The notes: generated from the sequence alone by a model not told the origin. Positions 26,734 to 36,250 are shown, counted from the first letter of the stretch. The stretch is DNA of 64,000 bases from Flammeovirga sp. SJP92 (GCF_001583495.1 NZ_LQAQ01000090.1:227172-291171), one strand, 5' to 3'. Made by a program: numbers and translations.

Positions 26734-26798
26734 CGAATGTTATGTGCTAGCATCATTCGTGCCCAATAAATCAAAAGAAATCTCCTGATTTCTAAATA
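26734..26798. repeat. Dispersed 65-bp repeat, copy A
   Basis: This 65-bp segment matches copy B at 60687-60751 at 54 of 65 positions without gaps. Each copy contains two palindromic parts: CGAATG..CATTCG flanking TAGCAT, and AGAAATC-TCCT-GATTTCT. It lies in the 256-bp gap between the lipoprotein gene and the metal resistance operon; the rest of that gap shows no feature. Confidence 0.65.
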
Positions 26799-26882
26799 AC
26801 ATAGGCATATTCAAATCTCAATACAAAATCATCTTAACAAAAATTAAATTTGATATTTAAGGATAAACTTTGAAATTTGAAT

Positions 26883-27299
26883 ATGCTTAAATCCGTGAAA
26901 AATATATTCTTATCATTGATATTGATTTTAGGCACTATTGGAATAGTGGGCAATGCTCATATTTGTAATGGTGTTTTAAAAGCTATCAATATGCAACCCT
27001 CACATGAGTGTTGTGCAATGAGTATGGATATGAAAATGAAATCGGATTGTTGTAAAAACAATAAGCATCATGTAAAAGTAGAAAGTCATTTTGATCAAGT
27101 CATTGATATTGTAGAGGTACCTACCTTCTCTTATCAAGAAATGATGAAGAACCTTTGGGAATCTGCTTATACATTTATCCTACCGACCACGAGCCTTGAA
27201 AATGAAGTACATCCAATTCCTTCTTTTTGTGAGTCGAAATCCCCTCCAAACCATAGGACCGTTCCTATCAATATTTCCTATCAAGTTATTTTAGTTTAA
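26883..27299 (+). CDS. HYC_CC_PP family metal-associated protein
   Basis: A 138-residue exported protein. A hydrophobic signal segment (residues 5-25) leads to NAHICNG, followed by paired cysteines HECCAMS and SDCCKNNKHH, then KSPPNHR near the C-terminus. This order of HIC, CC, CC and PP matches the Bacteroidota HYC_CC_PP family, which is usually found beside metal efflux genes. The Met/Cys/His-rich middle (MSMDMKMKSDCC) suggests copper or another soft metal binding in the periplasm. It is first gene of the metal cluster, 99 bp ahead of the CusA-like gene. An in-frame TTG two codons upstream is less likely as start. Confidence 0.82.
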   Translation: MLKSVKNIFLSLILILGTIGIVGNAHICNGVLKAINMQPSHECCAMSMDMKMKSDCCKNNKHHVKVESHFDQVIDIVEVPTFSYQEMMKNLWESAYTFILPTTSLENEVHPIPSFCESKSPPNHRTVPINISYQVILV

Positions 27300-27398
27300 A
27301 GAAGCATTTTTTGTCTTACATAAGTTTTAAGACAAGTGAAATGTATTATTTTTATTACTGAGGCTTTATTAGGCCTTTCTTTAAACTAAATAGATAAA

Positions 27399-30300
27399 AT
27401 GATTAATAAAATCGTTCGTTTCTTTCTCTATAACAGAGTAGTGACGATAGTCGTTTTATTATTGTTTGTATTGTGGGGCTTAATTCATAGTCCATTCAAA
27501 ACAGCAATTAATAACTATATACCCTATGATCCAGTAGCAGTAGACGCTATTCCAGATATAGGAGATAATCAGCAGATTGTATTTACCAATTGGCCTGGTC
27601 GATCACCTCAAGATATAGAAGATCAGGTGACTTATCCATTGACTACGAGTTTGTTGGGTATACCGGGTGTGAAAAGTATCCGAAGTAACTCAATGTTTGG
27701 GTTTTCTTCCATCAATATAATTTTCAAAGATGATGTTGAATTCTATTTTGGAAGAACTAGAATCTTAGAAAAAATCAATAGCCTTCCACCTAATACACTT
27801 CCAGATGGTGTTCAACCGACTTTAGGTCCAGATGCAACCGCTGTTGGCCAAGTGTTTTGGTATACTTTAGAAGGGAGAGATGAAGAAGGAAACCCAACAG
27901 GTGGGTGGAATTTAGAGGAACTAAGATCCACTCAAGATTTCTTAGTGAAATACGCTCTTATGTCTGCTGATGGAGTGGCAGAAGTTGCATCCGTTGGTGG
28001 TTTCGTGAAGGAGTATCAAATTGATGTAGATCCCAATGCTTTGAAGGCGTATGATGTTACGCTACAGCAAGTGATGAACGCTGTCCAAAATTCAAATTTA
28101 GATGTAGGAGCACGTACCATTGAGGTCAACAGTGCAGAATATTTTGTAAGAGGAATTGGTTACATCAAAGACCTAAGTGACCTTGAAGAAAGTGTTGTGA
28201 AGGTCAATAATAATATTCCCATTCGTATAAAAGACGTAGCCAAAGTAGTTGAAGGTCCTTCAGATCGAAGAGGTATTTTGGATAAAGAAGGAGCAGAGGC
28301 AGTAGGTGGAGTTGTGACAGCTCGTTTTGGAGAAAATCCAATGCTGGTGATTGATCATGTAAAAGATAAAATCAATGCAATCCAATCCGGATTGCCTCAG
28401 AAAATACTGGAGGATGGAACGCTAAGTAAAGTCACCATTGTCCCTTTTTATGACCGCTCTACTTTGATCAAAGAAACCATTGGTACACTCAATGAGGCAT
28501 TAATACAAGAGGTTTTAATCACCGTCATTGTAGTCTTGATCATGGTTTGGAACCTTAGAGCATCCGTTTTGATTTCAAGTTTATTGCCGATCTCAGTTCT
28601 GATGGTTTTTGTAGTGATGAAATATATGGGTATTGTGGCCAATATCGTTTCATTAAGTGGAATTGCTATTGCAATAGGAACCATGGTCGATATAGGTATT
28701 GTAATGTCCGAAAACTTGATTAAGCATCTTGATCATAGAAAGGGACGAAAGCTAATTCAAGTTATTTATGATGCAACAGAGGAGGTTTCCGGAGCCATTG
28801 TTACTGCAGTAGCGACTACCGTAGTTAGTTTTATTCCTGTTTTCACATTACAAGCATCAGAAGGAAAGCTTTTTACTCCCTTGGCTTATACCAAAACATT
28901 TGCATTATGTGCTTCTGTAGTGGTAGCACTGATCTTTTTACCGTCATTTGCTTATTATTTCTTCAAATCAGATCAAAAGAAAAAGGGAGCATTCCTCTTT
29001 AAAATAATTTCTCTGATGATAGGTGTTGGGTTACTTTTCATCAAGTTCACTTTAGGATTAGGTGTGGTACTCGTCACTCTGTATGCTCTTTTTGAAAAAC
29101 AACTGAAAAAATACATTTCAGAATTAAATTATGATCGAATAAAAAGTGGAATTGTAGCTTTTCTTATCACCTATTTATTGGCAATGGATTGGTTGCCTCT
29201 TGGAGCTCAAGAAAGTGACTTTAAGAATTTTATTTTTGTCGCAGGATTGATCATTTTGATATTAGGAGGTTTTCAGTTCTTCATTAAAATTTACCCCAAA
29301 ATCCTTTCAAAATGTTTAGATCATAAAATCACATTTTTATCGATCGTCTTCTTTATTGTCTTTTCAGGAATTTCAGCTTGGCAGGGATTTGCAACTCTAT
29401 TTTCACCCATTCAAAGTGTTTTTTCTTCTATGAATATAGATGTGACCTCCTCAAGAGCTTACCAAAATATGAATAAGGCATTCCCCGGAATTGGTTCTGA
29501 ATTTATGCCGTCTTTGTCAGAAGGAAGTTTTCTATTGATGCCCACAACGATGCCTAATGCAGGGGTTTCAGAGGTTAAGAAAAACCTTCAATTGATGGAT
29601 ATGGCCGTGAAAAGTATTCCTGAAGTGGAATCGGTTGTTGGTAAGGCAGGGAGAACACAATCACCTTTAGATCCGGCTCCATTGTCAATGTATGAGAATA
29701 TTATCAATTATAAAACAGAGTACAAAGTAGACGAAAAAGGGAACCGATTAAGGTTTAAGGTGGATGAAGACGGAAAGTACCTCAAAGATGATAAAGGTAA
29801 TTTAATTGAAGATCCTAATGGCCAATACTTTAGACAATGGAGAGATGAAATTCAATCTCCTGATGATATTTGGCAAGAGATTGTAAAAGTGACGCAGTTG
29901 CCTGGACTAACTTCAGCTCCTAAGTTGCAACCAATAGAAACACGACTTATTATGACTCAAACGGGTATGAGAGCTCCTATGGGGATTAAAGTTTATGGTC
30001 CAGATTTAGCTTCAATAGAGGACTTTGGAATTCAATTAGAGCAACTTTTAAAGGAAGTTCCATCTGTTAAAAAGGAAGCTGTTTTTGCTGATCGTATTGT
30101 TGGGAAACCTTATTTGGAAATCGAAATCGACCGCCAGAAAATTGCCCGTTATGGTATGAATGTCAAAGATATGCAAATGCTTTTGGAGATGGTGATTGGT
30201 GGAATGCCTTTGACGTATACCGTAGAAGGTAGAGAGCGTTTTCCTGTCCGTCTTCGCTATGCGAGAGAATACAGAGATAATCCTGATGTGTTGAAAAAGT

Positions 30301-31169
30301 TCCTAGTCAATGTTCCATTAGGGATTCAAGTTCCTTTGGAAGAATTTGCTGAAATAAAATATACTGCGGGTCCTCAAAGTATCAAAAGTGAAGATACATT
30401 CTTAACCGGCTATGTACTATTGGATAAACTTCCTGACTACTCAGAAGTGCAGGTAGTGGAGGAAGCGACAGCTTATATTGAAGCAAAAATTAAAAATGGT
30501 GATTTGGTCGTACCTAAAGGAGTCAGTTATAAATTCTCTGGAAATTATGAAAATCAGCTTAGAGCATCAGAAAGACTTTCTATTGTAATGCCGATCTGTT
30601 TAATGCTTATTTTCTTCATTCTTTATCTGCAATTCAAATCAGTGAAAACGACGTTGATGGTTTTTTCTGGGATAATAGTAGCTTTCAGCGGAGGCTTTTT
30701 AATGTTGTGGATGTACAGTAAACCATCGTTTCTTGATTTCACTCTTTTGGGGACAAATATGAGAGCACTGTTTGACATTGGGACAGTCAATTTAAGTGTC
30801 GCAGTTTGGGTAGGTTTTATCGCATTGTTTGGTATTGCAACCGACGATGGAGTGCTTATCGCAACTTATCTTGATCAATCCTTTTCAAAAAATGCACCTC
30901 AATCCGTACAAGAAATAAGAAAGGCAGTACTTGAAGGCGGAATGAGAAGAATTAGACCAAGTTTGATGACAACAGCCACTACATTATTGGCATTTATCCC
31001 AATTCTGACTTCTACAGGCAGAGGAGCCGATATTATGAAACCAATGGCAATCCCTGGATTTGGAGGAATGACCATTGCTCTATTGACACTCTTTGTGGTG
31101 CCAACATTATATTGTGCTGTCAAAGAAGGAGCCTTGTCAAAGTCCATTACAAATAATGAAAATCAGTAA
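27399..31169 (+). CDS. cusA: CusA/CzcA-type heavy-metal RND efflux pump
   Basis: A 1256-residue inner membrane proton/metal antiporter, the engine of a tripartite CusCBA-like efflux system. The N-terminus has the HME signature IPDIGDNQQIVFTNWPGRSP and DVGARTIEV. The proton-relay helix motif is GIAIAIGTMVDIGIVMSENL (about residue 425-445), and the second half has GIATDDGVLIATYLD. The periplasmic domain contains Met residues around PTTMPNAG and TGMRAPMGIKV that could bind Cu(I)/Ag(I). It is about 200 residues longer than E. coli CusA because of an inserted stretch of extra hydrophobic helices at about 520-660. It lies in an operon with the downstream outer membrane and adaptor genes. Confidence 0.93.
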   Translation: MINKIVRFFLYNRVVTIVVLLLFVLWGLIHSPFKTAINNYIPYDPVAVDAIPDIGDNQQIVFTNWPGRSPQDIEDQVTYPLTTSLLGIPGVKSIRSNSMFGFSSINIIFKDDVEFYFGRTRILEKINSLPPNTLPDGVQPTLGPDATAVGQVFWYTLEGRDEEGNPTGGWNLEELRSTQDFLVKYALMSADGVAEVASVGGFVKEYQIDVDPNALKAYDVTLQQVMNAVQNSNLDVGARTIEVNSAEYFVRGIGYIKDLSDLEESVVKVNNNIPIRIKDVAKVVEGPSDRRGILDKEGAEAVGGVVTARFGENPMLVIDHVKDKINAIQSGLPQKILEDGTLSKVTIVPFYDRSTLIKETIGTLNEALIQEVLITVIVVLIMVWNLRASVLISSLLPISVLMVFVVMKYMGIVANIVSLSGIAIAIGTMVDIGIVMSENLIKHLDHRKGRKLIQVIYDATEEVSGAIVTAVATTVVSFIPVFTLQASEGKLFTPLAYTKTFALCASVVVALIFLPSFAYYFFKSDQKKKGAFLFKIISLMIGVGLLFIKFTLGLGVVLVTLYALFEKQLKKYISELNYDRIKSGIVAFLITYLLAMDWLPLGAQESDFKNFIFVAGLIILILGGFQFFIKIYPKILSKCLDHKITFLSIVFFIVFSGISAWQGFATLFSPIQSVFSSMNIDVTSSRAYQNMNKAFPGIGSEFMPSLSEGSFLLMPTTMPNAGVSEVKKNLQLMDMAVKSIPEVESVVGKAGRTQSPLDPAPLSMYENIINYKTEYKVDEKGNRLRFKVDEDGKYLKDDKGNLIEDPNGQYFRQWRDEIQSPDDIWQEIVKVTQLPGLTSAPKLQPIETRLIMTQTGMRAPMGIKVYGPDLASIEDFGIQLEQLLKEVPSVKKEAVFADRIVGKPYLEIEIDRQKIARYGMNVKDMQMLLEMVIGGMPLTYTVEGRERFPVRLRYAREYRDNPDVLKKFLVNVPLGIQVPLEEFAEIKYTAGPQSIKSEDTFLTGYVLLDKLPDYSEVQVVEEATAYIEAKIKNGDLVVPKGVSYKFSGNYENQLRASERLSIVMPICLMLIFFILYLQFKSVKTTLMVFSGIIVAFSGGFLMLWMYSKPSFLDFTLLGTNMRALFDIGTVNLSVAVWVGFIALFGIATDDGVLIATYLDQSFSKNAPQSVQEIRKAVLEGGMRRIRPSLMTTATTLLAFIPILTSTGRGADIMKPMAIPGFGGMTIALLTLFVVPTLYCAVKEGALSKSITNNENQ

Positions 31170-31192
31170 GTATAATTTGAAATTGTAAAGAA

Positions 31193-32425
31193 ATGAAACA
31201 ACTAAAAGAAAGTATAACACTGGTTTTATTGCTGATTGCATTGACAGGAAATGCTCAAAACCCATTCTTGGATAATTACATTTCTGTTGCGTTGGAAAAT
31301 AACTTTGGTGTTAAAGCTCAAAACCAGAATATTCAAGCTGTAGCCTCAGAAAAAGAGATCATAAAAGGCGAAGCCACTTCCAACTTAGACGTAATGTACG
31401 GCTATGGAGTGTCTCCAATAGAAACGAGAAATGGACCGATTGATCATAAAGTTTCAGCGGGAATAATGTTGCCTTGGTTTGGTACAAGAGCAAAGCAATA
31501 CGATGTAGTGAACCACAAAGTTGAAAAAGCAGAACAGCAGAAACATCAAACAGAAAATACAGTAAAATATACAGTGAGGGCTTTGTATTTTCAAATGCTT
31601 CAGAATCAAAAAGATCTTGGATCAGCTCGATATAACTTTGAGATCTTGAAGAGTTTTGAATCAATTGCCTTAACGCAATATGAAAATGCAAAAGGTTCTT
31701 TGGTAGATGTATTAAGAGTACAGATGCAAATAGAAGAAGCGCAAAATAAGATTAATGCTTTGATTGCGGATAGTACATTATTCAATCAACAGTTTGGTTT
31801 AGTACTTAATCATCCTACGGGAAAAATAGAGTTATCAGATCAATTGATTTTTAATTCAGATTCTTCTTCATTGGGAAATAACCCTTTGTTGTTAGAATTG
31901 GAGGCCAATCAAAAAGTAGTGAATGCCGAAATTCAATCTGTAGCAAAAGAAGCATCACCAAAAATTAAAATCGCTTTAGATTATAGTATTATTGGTAACA
32001 CTCAAATGCAATCTGATAATGCTGGAAATAATGCTGTAATGCCAATGGTTGGTTTGTCTATTCCTGTTTTTAATGCTAAAAAATACAACGGTAGAAAAGA
32101 ACAGCTAGCACTGAACAACCAATCCATCAAATTACAGAAACAAGAATTAGAAAATGCACTTCAATCAGAATATTTGAAGGCTCAAAATCAGAGAGAAGAT
32201 GCACAAAGAGATATCAACTTAATTGATCAGCAAATAGCAAAAGTGGATCAAGCGATTAAAATTCAACGTGAAATCTATACCGTTGGACAAAATACACAAG
32301 GGTCTGCCTTTATCGAATTGTTACGCTTACAAATGCAACGTTTAGAGTACCAATTCAAAATTCATAAAGCTGAACAAAGTAAAAATGATGCGCTGGCCAA
32401 AATCGATTTCCTTCAAGGTGTTTAA
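31193..32425 (+). CDS. TolC-family outer membrane efflux protein (CusC-like)
   Basis: A 410-residue outer membrane channel. The signal peptide ends near residue 21 (TGNAQ), followed by two repeats of long coiled-coil helices typical of TolC (DVLRVQMQIEEAQNKINALI in the first, EKDINL-like RDINLIDQQIAKVDQAIKIQ in the second). The second repeat includes TQGSAFIELLRLQMQRLEY. It should form a trimeric duct from the RND pump to the outside. It starts 23 bp after the CusA-like stop and ends 32 bp before the adaptor gene, so the three are an operon. It is somewhat shorter than E. coli CusC (about 460 residues), as is common in Bacteroidota. Confidence 0.9.
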   Translation: MKQLKESITLVLLLIALTGNAQNPFLDNYISVALENNFGVKAQNQNIQAVASEKEIIKGEATSNLDVMYGYGVSPIETRNGPIDHKVSAGIMLPWFGTRAKQYDVVNHKVEKAEQQKHQTENTVKYTVRALYFQMLQNQKDLGSARYNFEILKSFESIALTQYENAKGSLVDVLRVQMQIEEAQNKINALIADSTLFNQQFGLVLNHPTGKIELSDQLIFNSDSSSLGNNPLLLELEANQKVVNAEIQSVAKEASPKIKIALDYSIIGNTQMQSDNAGNNAVMPMVGLSIPVFNAKKYNGRKEQLALNNQSIKLQKQELENALQSEYLKAQNQREDAQRDINLIDQQIAKVDQAIKIQREIYTVGQNTQGSAFIELLRLQMQRLEYQFKIHKAEQSKNDALAKIDFLQGV

Positions 32426-32457
32426 TCATTTCAGGCATCAATAAAAAAGAAATTACA

Positions 32458-34197
32458 ATGGAAAAATATATAAAATCTTATGGCTCATTATTACTAGTTT
32501 TTATTATCGGGTTAATGAGTGGCTGGTTGTTTTTTAGTGGAGAAGAAAGTACACATGAAGACAAACATCAACATTCGGAAGAAGAGGTGTGGACTTGCTC
32601 TATGCATCCGCAAATACGACAAAATGAACCAGGGGATTGCCCAATTTGTGGAATGGATTTGATACCAGCTTCTACATCAGATGCAGGGCAAGACTTTTCT
32701 CACATTTCTTTGTCCAAGTCAGCCGTTGCACTTGCAAACATTCAAACTACGGAGGTAATTCAATCTTCACCTGAGAAAGAATTGGTTTTACAAGGAAAGT
32801 TGGCAGTTGATGAAAGAAGAACTTATTCTCAAGCATCACATATTTCTGGTAGAATTGAGAAAAGCTTTGTAAATTATATTGGAGAAAGAGTAAGAAAAGG
32901 ACAGAAGCTCGCAATAATTTATTCTCCTCAATTAGTAACGGCTCAAAGAGAATATTTTGAAGCCAAAAAAGTAAAAGACACCAATCCTCAATTATTACGT
33001 GCAACCAAAGAGAAATTAAGGTTGTGGAAGTTGACCGAAAAGCAAATCAATGAAATTGATCAATCAGGAAAAGTAATGACGGAGTTTGTCATTAGAGCAG
33101 ATATATCGGGGGTTATTACAAAATTGAATGTGGTGGAAGGAGACCATGTGATGGAAGGTCAAATTATGTATGATTTAGCAGATCTTTCCAGCCTTTGGGT
33201 AAAGTTTGATGCCTATGAAAGCGATTTGGCTTGGATCAAAGTAGGTGATAAGGTTACATTTTCAGTTTCCTCTTATCCTGGACAGGAGTTTAAAACCACC
33301 ATTAATTTTATTGATCCGTTTATTAACCCTCAAACACGAGTGGCCTCTATCAGAGGGAACGTTATGAATAATAAAGGAACTTTGAAACCGGAAATGTTTG
33401 TGACAGGAAATTTGAAAGCCAAATTACCAACTAAAGAGGACGTAATTGTTGTTCCTAAATCCGCTGTATTATGGACAGGTCCAAGGTCTATTATTTATGT
33501 GAAGGTTGAGAACCAAGAAGAACCTACTTTTGAAATGAGAGAAGTAACGTTGGGTACAAATTTATCCAATGCTTATATCATTAAAGAAGGATTGGAAATG
33601 GGAGAACATGTAGTTACTCAAGGTACTTATACGGTAGATGCTGCCGCTCAGCTTAAGGGGAAACCAAGTATGATTGATCCAAATAAAGGAGAAATGTCAA
33701 GTGAAGAAATGCATTCTGATGGTAAATCAAAATTTGAAGAAGGTGTTTCATCTGTATTTCAGTCTCAACTCCAACAAGCATTCCAAGCCTATATTTTGAT
33801 GAAAGATGCTCTCGTTGCAAGTGATGATGATAAAGCAAAAGAACTTCTAGGGGATTTCTCAGAAAAATTGGATTTGGTTCAAATGAAAGAATTGAAAGGT
33901 GAGGCTCATCATTATTGGATGAAAAAATCAAAAACACTGAAAGAAGATGTGTTAGCAATGCAAAAAGCAGATAACATTGATACAAGAAGACGTTATTTAG
34001 TTTCAGTTTCTAAGTTATTGGCAGACGTAATTACACGTTTAGGGTTACCTTCCAATGAGAAAGTCTTCCTCTTATATTGCCCAATGGCAAATCATGATCA
34101 AGGTGCTTCTTGGCTTTCAACTACAAAAGATGTTCTTAATCCATATTACGGTGATATGATGTTGAAGTGTGGTGAAATGAAAAGAGAAATACAATAA
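32458..34197 (+). CDS. cusB: CusB-type efflux adaptor with metal-binding and DUF3347 domains
   Basis: A 579-residue periplasmic membrane-fusion protein linking the RND pump to the TolC channel. After an N-terminal anchor helix and a His-rich stretch (HEDKHQHSEEE), it has a heavy-metal-binding domain WTCSMHPQIRQNEPGDCPIC (about 44-63, continuing GMDLIP). Next come the barrel-sandwich and hairpin domains (ISGRIEKSFVNYIGERVRKG; ADISGVITKLNVVEGDHV). The C-terminal 170 residues are a DUF3347-like helical domain with another Met/Cys pair (LLYCPMANH, MMLKCGEMK). The extra metal-binding domains suggest metal delivery to the pump, as known for CusB and CusF. It is the last gene of the cus-like operon. 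Confidence 0.92.
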   Translation: MEKYIKSYGSLLLVFIIGLMSGWLFFSGEESTHEDKHQHSEEEVWTCSMHPQIRQNEPGDCPICGMDLIPASTSDAGQDFSHISLSKSAVALANIQTTEVIQSSPEKELVLQGKLAVDERRTYSQASHISGRIEKSFVNYIGERVRKGQKLAIIYSPQLVTAQREYFEAKKVKDTNPQLLRATKEKLRLWKLTEKQINEIDQSGKVMTEFVIRADISGVITKLNVVEGDHVMEGQIMYDLADLSSLWVKFDAYESDLAWIKVGDKVTFSVSSYPGQEFKTTINFIDPFINPQTRVASIRGNVMNNKGTLKPEMFVTGNLKAKLPTKEDVIVVPKSAVLWTGPRSIIYVKVENQEEPTFEMREVTLGTNLSNAYIIKEGLEMGEHVVTQGTYTVDAAAQLKGKPSMIDPNKGEMSSEEMHSDGKSKFEEGVSSVFQSQLQQAFQAYILMKDALVASDDDKAKELLGDFSEKLDLVQMKELKGEAHHYWMKKSKTLKEDVLAMQKADNIDTRRRYLVSVSKLLADVITRLGLPSNEKVFLLYCPMANHDQGASWLSTTKDVLNPYYGDMMLKCGEMKREIQ

Positions 34198-34305
34198 AAT
34201 TTGATTTGTTCTAACAAACAAGCTATTTTCGAGCCTGATGTTGTTGTGAAAACTGTTGTAATTACATTATTACTGCTTTTAACTTTATGTAATTCAAGTG
34301 GATAT

Positions 34306-34341
34306 CCATCGATTTCTGTACTATTTTATAGAAATCGATGG
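34306..34341. repeat. 12-bp perfect inverted repeat downstream of the efflux operon
   Basis: CCATCGATTTCT (34306-34317) and AGAAATCGATGG (34330-34341) form a perfect stem with a 12-nt loop. No T-run follows on either strand. It may be an RNA processing or 3'-end stabilising hairpin, or a protein-binding site. Confidence 0.5.
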
Positions 34342-34450
34342 GTGTAAATCACGCACATTTCAGTTTTACAAGGTCAGGTACACTAGAATTATTTATCACT
34401 TTTTTGACTTCATAACTTTAATTTTTTTTCAACGGCCAAACTTTCTTCAA

Positions 34451-34648
34451 ATGAAAATTTTTACTCATAAAAATACTCAGAGTATACACTTTAGAGCTAT
34501 GCCTGTTTCAACATGTACCTTTTATAAAGGCTTTTTTACAAGATATGATAGAACTGAAATTTTCACCTCAAGAAGTTGGAATAAAGAGGTGGGACAGTCT
34601 GTTGAACAGCAGAAATTTCCATTGTTTGATTTCTCCATCAGTATCTAA
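34451..34648 (+). CDS. Possible small protein upstream of a SpoIIE gene
   Basis: A 65-codon open frame begins at an ATG and stops 8 bp before the SpoIIE-type gene start, which would suit translational coupling. The product would be basic and rich in Phe, Thr and Ser, with no membrane segment and no recognised family. A longer frame from a GTG at 34298 is rejected because its first part coincides with an inverted repeat. Existence is uncertain. Confidence 0.3.
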   Translation: MKIFTHKNTQSIHFRAMPVSTCTFYKGFFTRYDRTEIFTSRSWNKEVGQSVEQQKFPLFDFSISI

Positions 34649-34656
34649 ATTTTCTT

Positions 34657-36111
34657 ATGAATATCCTATCAAACTTCTCTAAGTGGATGCTTTCTGGGCA
34701 AGATAAATACGATATGGTAGCCATAAAGAAAGCCAATTTTCTACTCGCTACACTACAGACCACTTTTATGTTATCATTTATCTATATGCTTTTTTCGAAG
34801 TATATAATGAGATATCCAACAGGTGCGGACGTTTGTATCTATTTTCTTATTGTTCATGTTATACTTATCAGTTTATTTAAATTTAAAGTGTCACCAATAA
34901 TCATTGGTAATGCGTATTCATTTCTTACGTTATCTGGTTTCTTGGTGGTTGCATTTACAACCGGTGGGGTGTCATCCCCAATCATCGCATGGTTACTTTG
35001 TACAATAGTTTCGGCTTATTGGTATGCCAATAAATTGTCAGGTATTATATGGTCCATTTTTACAATTAGTGCAGTAACGATTTTATTTTTATTTGAATTT
35101 TTTGGGATACAGCTTAAAAATGAAATTCCTGAAGATCTTTATTATGTATTCTCTGGTACTATGTATCTGGGCATATTAGGCTATTATCTTATTGTTATTG
35201 TAACGTATGAGAAATGGCAGAAGGAAGCGAAGATTAAATTAAAAAAACAGAATGATGAACTGACGGTCACATATGAGGAACTAACTCAGCAGACGGATGA
35301 AATTATGGCACAAAGGGAGATGCTTCATGAGCATACTCAAAAATTAGAGAAGGTGAATAGTCAATTGAATTCAAGTATCAATTATGCAAGCAAGATTCAG
35401 CGAAGCTTGATGGAACCTGAGAAAAATATTCAAAATGCATTTAATGATGCCTTTATCATTTGGGAGCCAAGGGATATAGTGGGGGGAGACTTCTATTGGT
35501 ATAGTGAAATTGATGAAAATAGAAAGGCTATAGCGGTTATTGATTGTACAGGACATGGTGTTCCTGCTGCATTTATGACAATTATGGCCAATGATTTATT
35601 GCATCAAGCAGTGAACATCTCAAGAATTTATGAGCCAAAAGCGATCTTACAATATTTAGATCAGGAAATACGCATGCAAACCAGCAAAGGACAGACCTCA
35701 GTAGAGGATGGTATGGATATGTCAATTATAGTTGTAGATACAGACACAAAGACATTGACCTTTGCAGGTGCTAAACAAACGATGTATGCTTACCTGGGAG
35801 AAAAATTTAAAGTCATAAAAGGAGGGAAATCAGCAATTGGAGGACATGTACTTCATGAAAAGAATTTTGAGCAGACCACAATGCCTTATGCTATTGGAGA
35901 TGTAGTTTATGTCCAAACGGATGGTTTTCAGGATCAGTTTGGTGGAAAGGATTTTAAAAAGTATTTAAAGAAAAGATATAGAGAATTGTTGCAACAGCAA
36001 TATCAAATAGAGATGTCTCTTCAGAAAGAAATATTATTAGATGAATTCAGTTTTTGGAGAGGTAAATATCAACAAACAGATGATATTCTGATCGTTGGAA
36101 TAAAATTATGA
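34657..36111 (+). CDS. Six-TM membrane SpoIIE-type PP2C phosphatase
   Basis: A 484-residue protein. Six hydrophobic segments fill residues 25-185, with a short periplasmic portion only, then a coiled coil (EELTQQTDEIMAQREMLHEH), the linker SINYASKIQRSLMEP, and a SpoIIE/PP2C phosphatase domain to the C-terminus. The catalytic metal-binding motifs are DIVGGDFYWY, VIDCTGHGVPAAF, QTDGFQDQFGG and TDDILIVG. The transmembrane region resembles 6TM sensor modules of signalling proteins and may sense membrane state or a ligand. It stands between the cus-like operon and copA on the same strand, followed by its own terminator, so a role in metal stress signalling is possible but unproven. Confidence 0.9.
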   Translation: MNILSNFSKWMLSGQDKYDMVAIKKANFLLATLQTTFMLSFIYMLFSKYIMRYPTGADVCIYFLIVHVILISLFKFKVSPIIIGNAYSFLTLSGFLVVAFTTGGVSSPIIAWLLCTIVSAYWYANKLSGIIWSIFTISAVTILFLFEFFGIQLKNEIPEDLYYVFSGTMYLGILGYYLIVIVTYEKWQKEAKIKLKKQNDELTVTYEELTQQTDEIMAQREMLHEHTQKLEKVNSQLNSSINYASKIQRSLMEPEKNIQNAFNDAFIIWEPRDIVGGDFYWYSEIDENRKAIAVIDCTGHGVPAAFMTIMANDLLHQAVNISRIYEPKAILQYLDQEIRMQTSKGQTSVEDGMDMSIIVVDTDTKTLTFAGAKQTMYAYLGEKFKVIKGGKSAIGGHVLHEKNFEQTTMPYAIGDVVYVQTDGFQDQFGGKDFKKYLKKRYRELLQQQYQIEMSLQKEILLDEFSFWRGKYQQTDDILIVGIKL

Positions 36112-36123
36112 TCTAAAGTATTT

Positions 36124-36158
36124 AGGGTTATTTTCTTGAAAAGGAAATAACCCTTTTT
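36124..36158 (+). terminator. Terminator of the 6TM-SpoIIE gene
   Basis: AGGGTTATTTTC (36124-36135) pairs with GAAATAACCCT (36144-36154), followed by five T residues. Confidence 0.85.
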
Positions 36159-36220
36159 CGTGACAAAGATCTTATACACAATCACAAAAATTCCATACAA
36201 ACAAAAATCATCAACCACCT

Positions 36221-36228
36221 TATATTTG
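36221..36228 (+). promoter_or_regulatory. Candidate copA -7 box, upstream duplicate
   Basis: TATATTTG fits the Bacteroidota TAnnTTTG -7 consensus. Transcripts from here would carry the truncated 27-codon frame in their leader. No -33 TTTG is seen at 19-bp spacing. Confidence 0.45.
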
Positions 36229-36250
36229 TAGTATACTAATCGAAAAAAAG

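Noticed and set aside
34298..34648. A 116-codon frame from a GTG start before the 6TM-SpoIIE gene
   Set aside because: Its first third coincides with a perfect inverted repeat and has no protein-like character; only the ATG-started 65-codon portion is kept, at low confidence.
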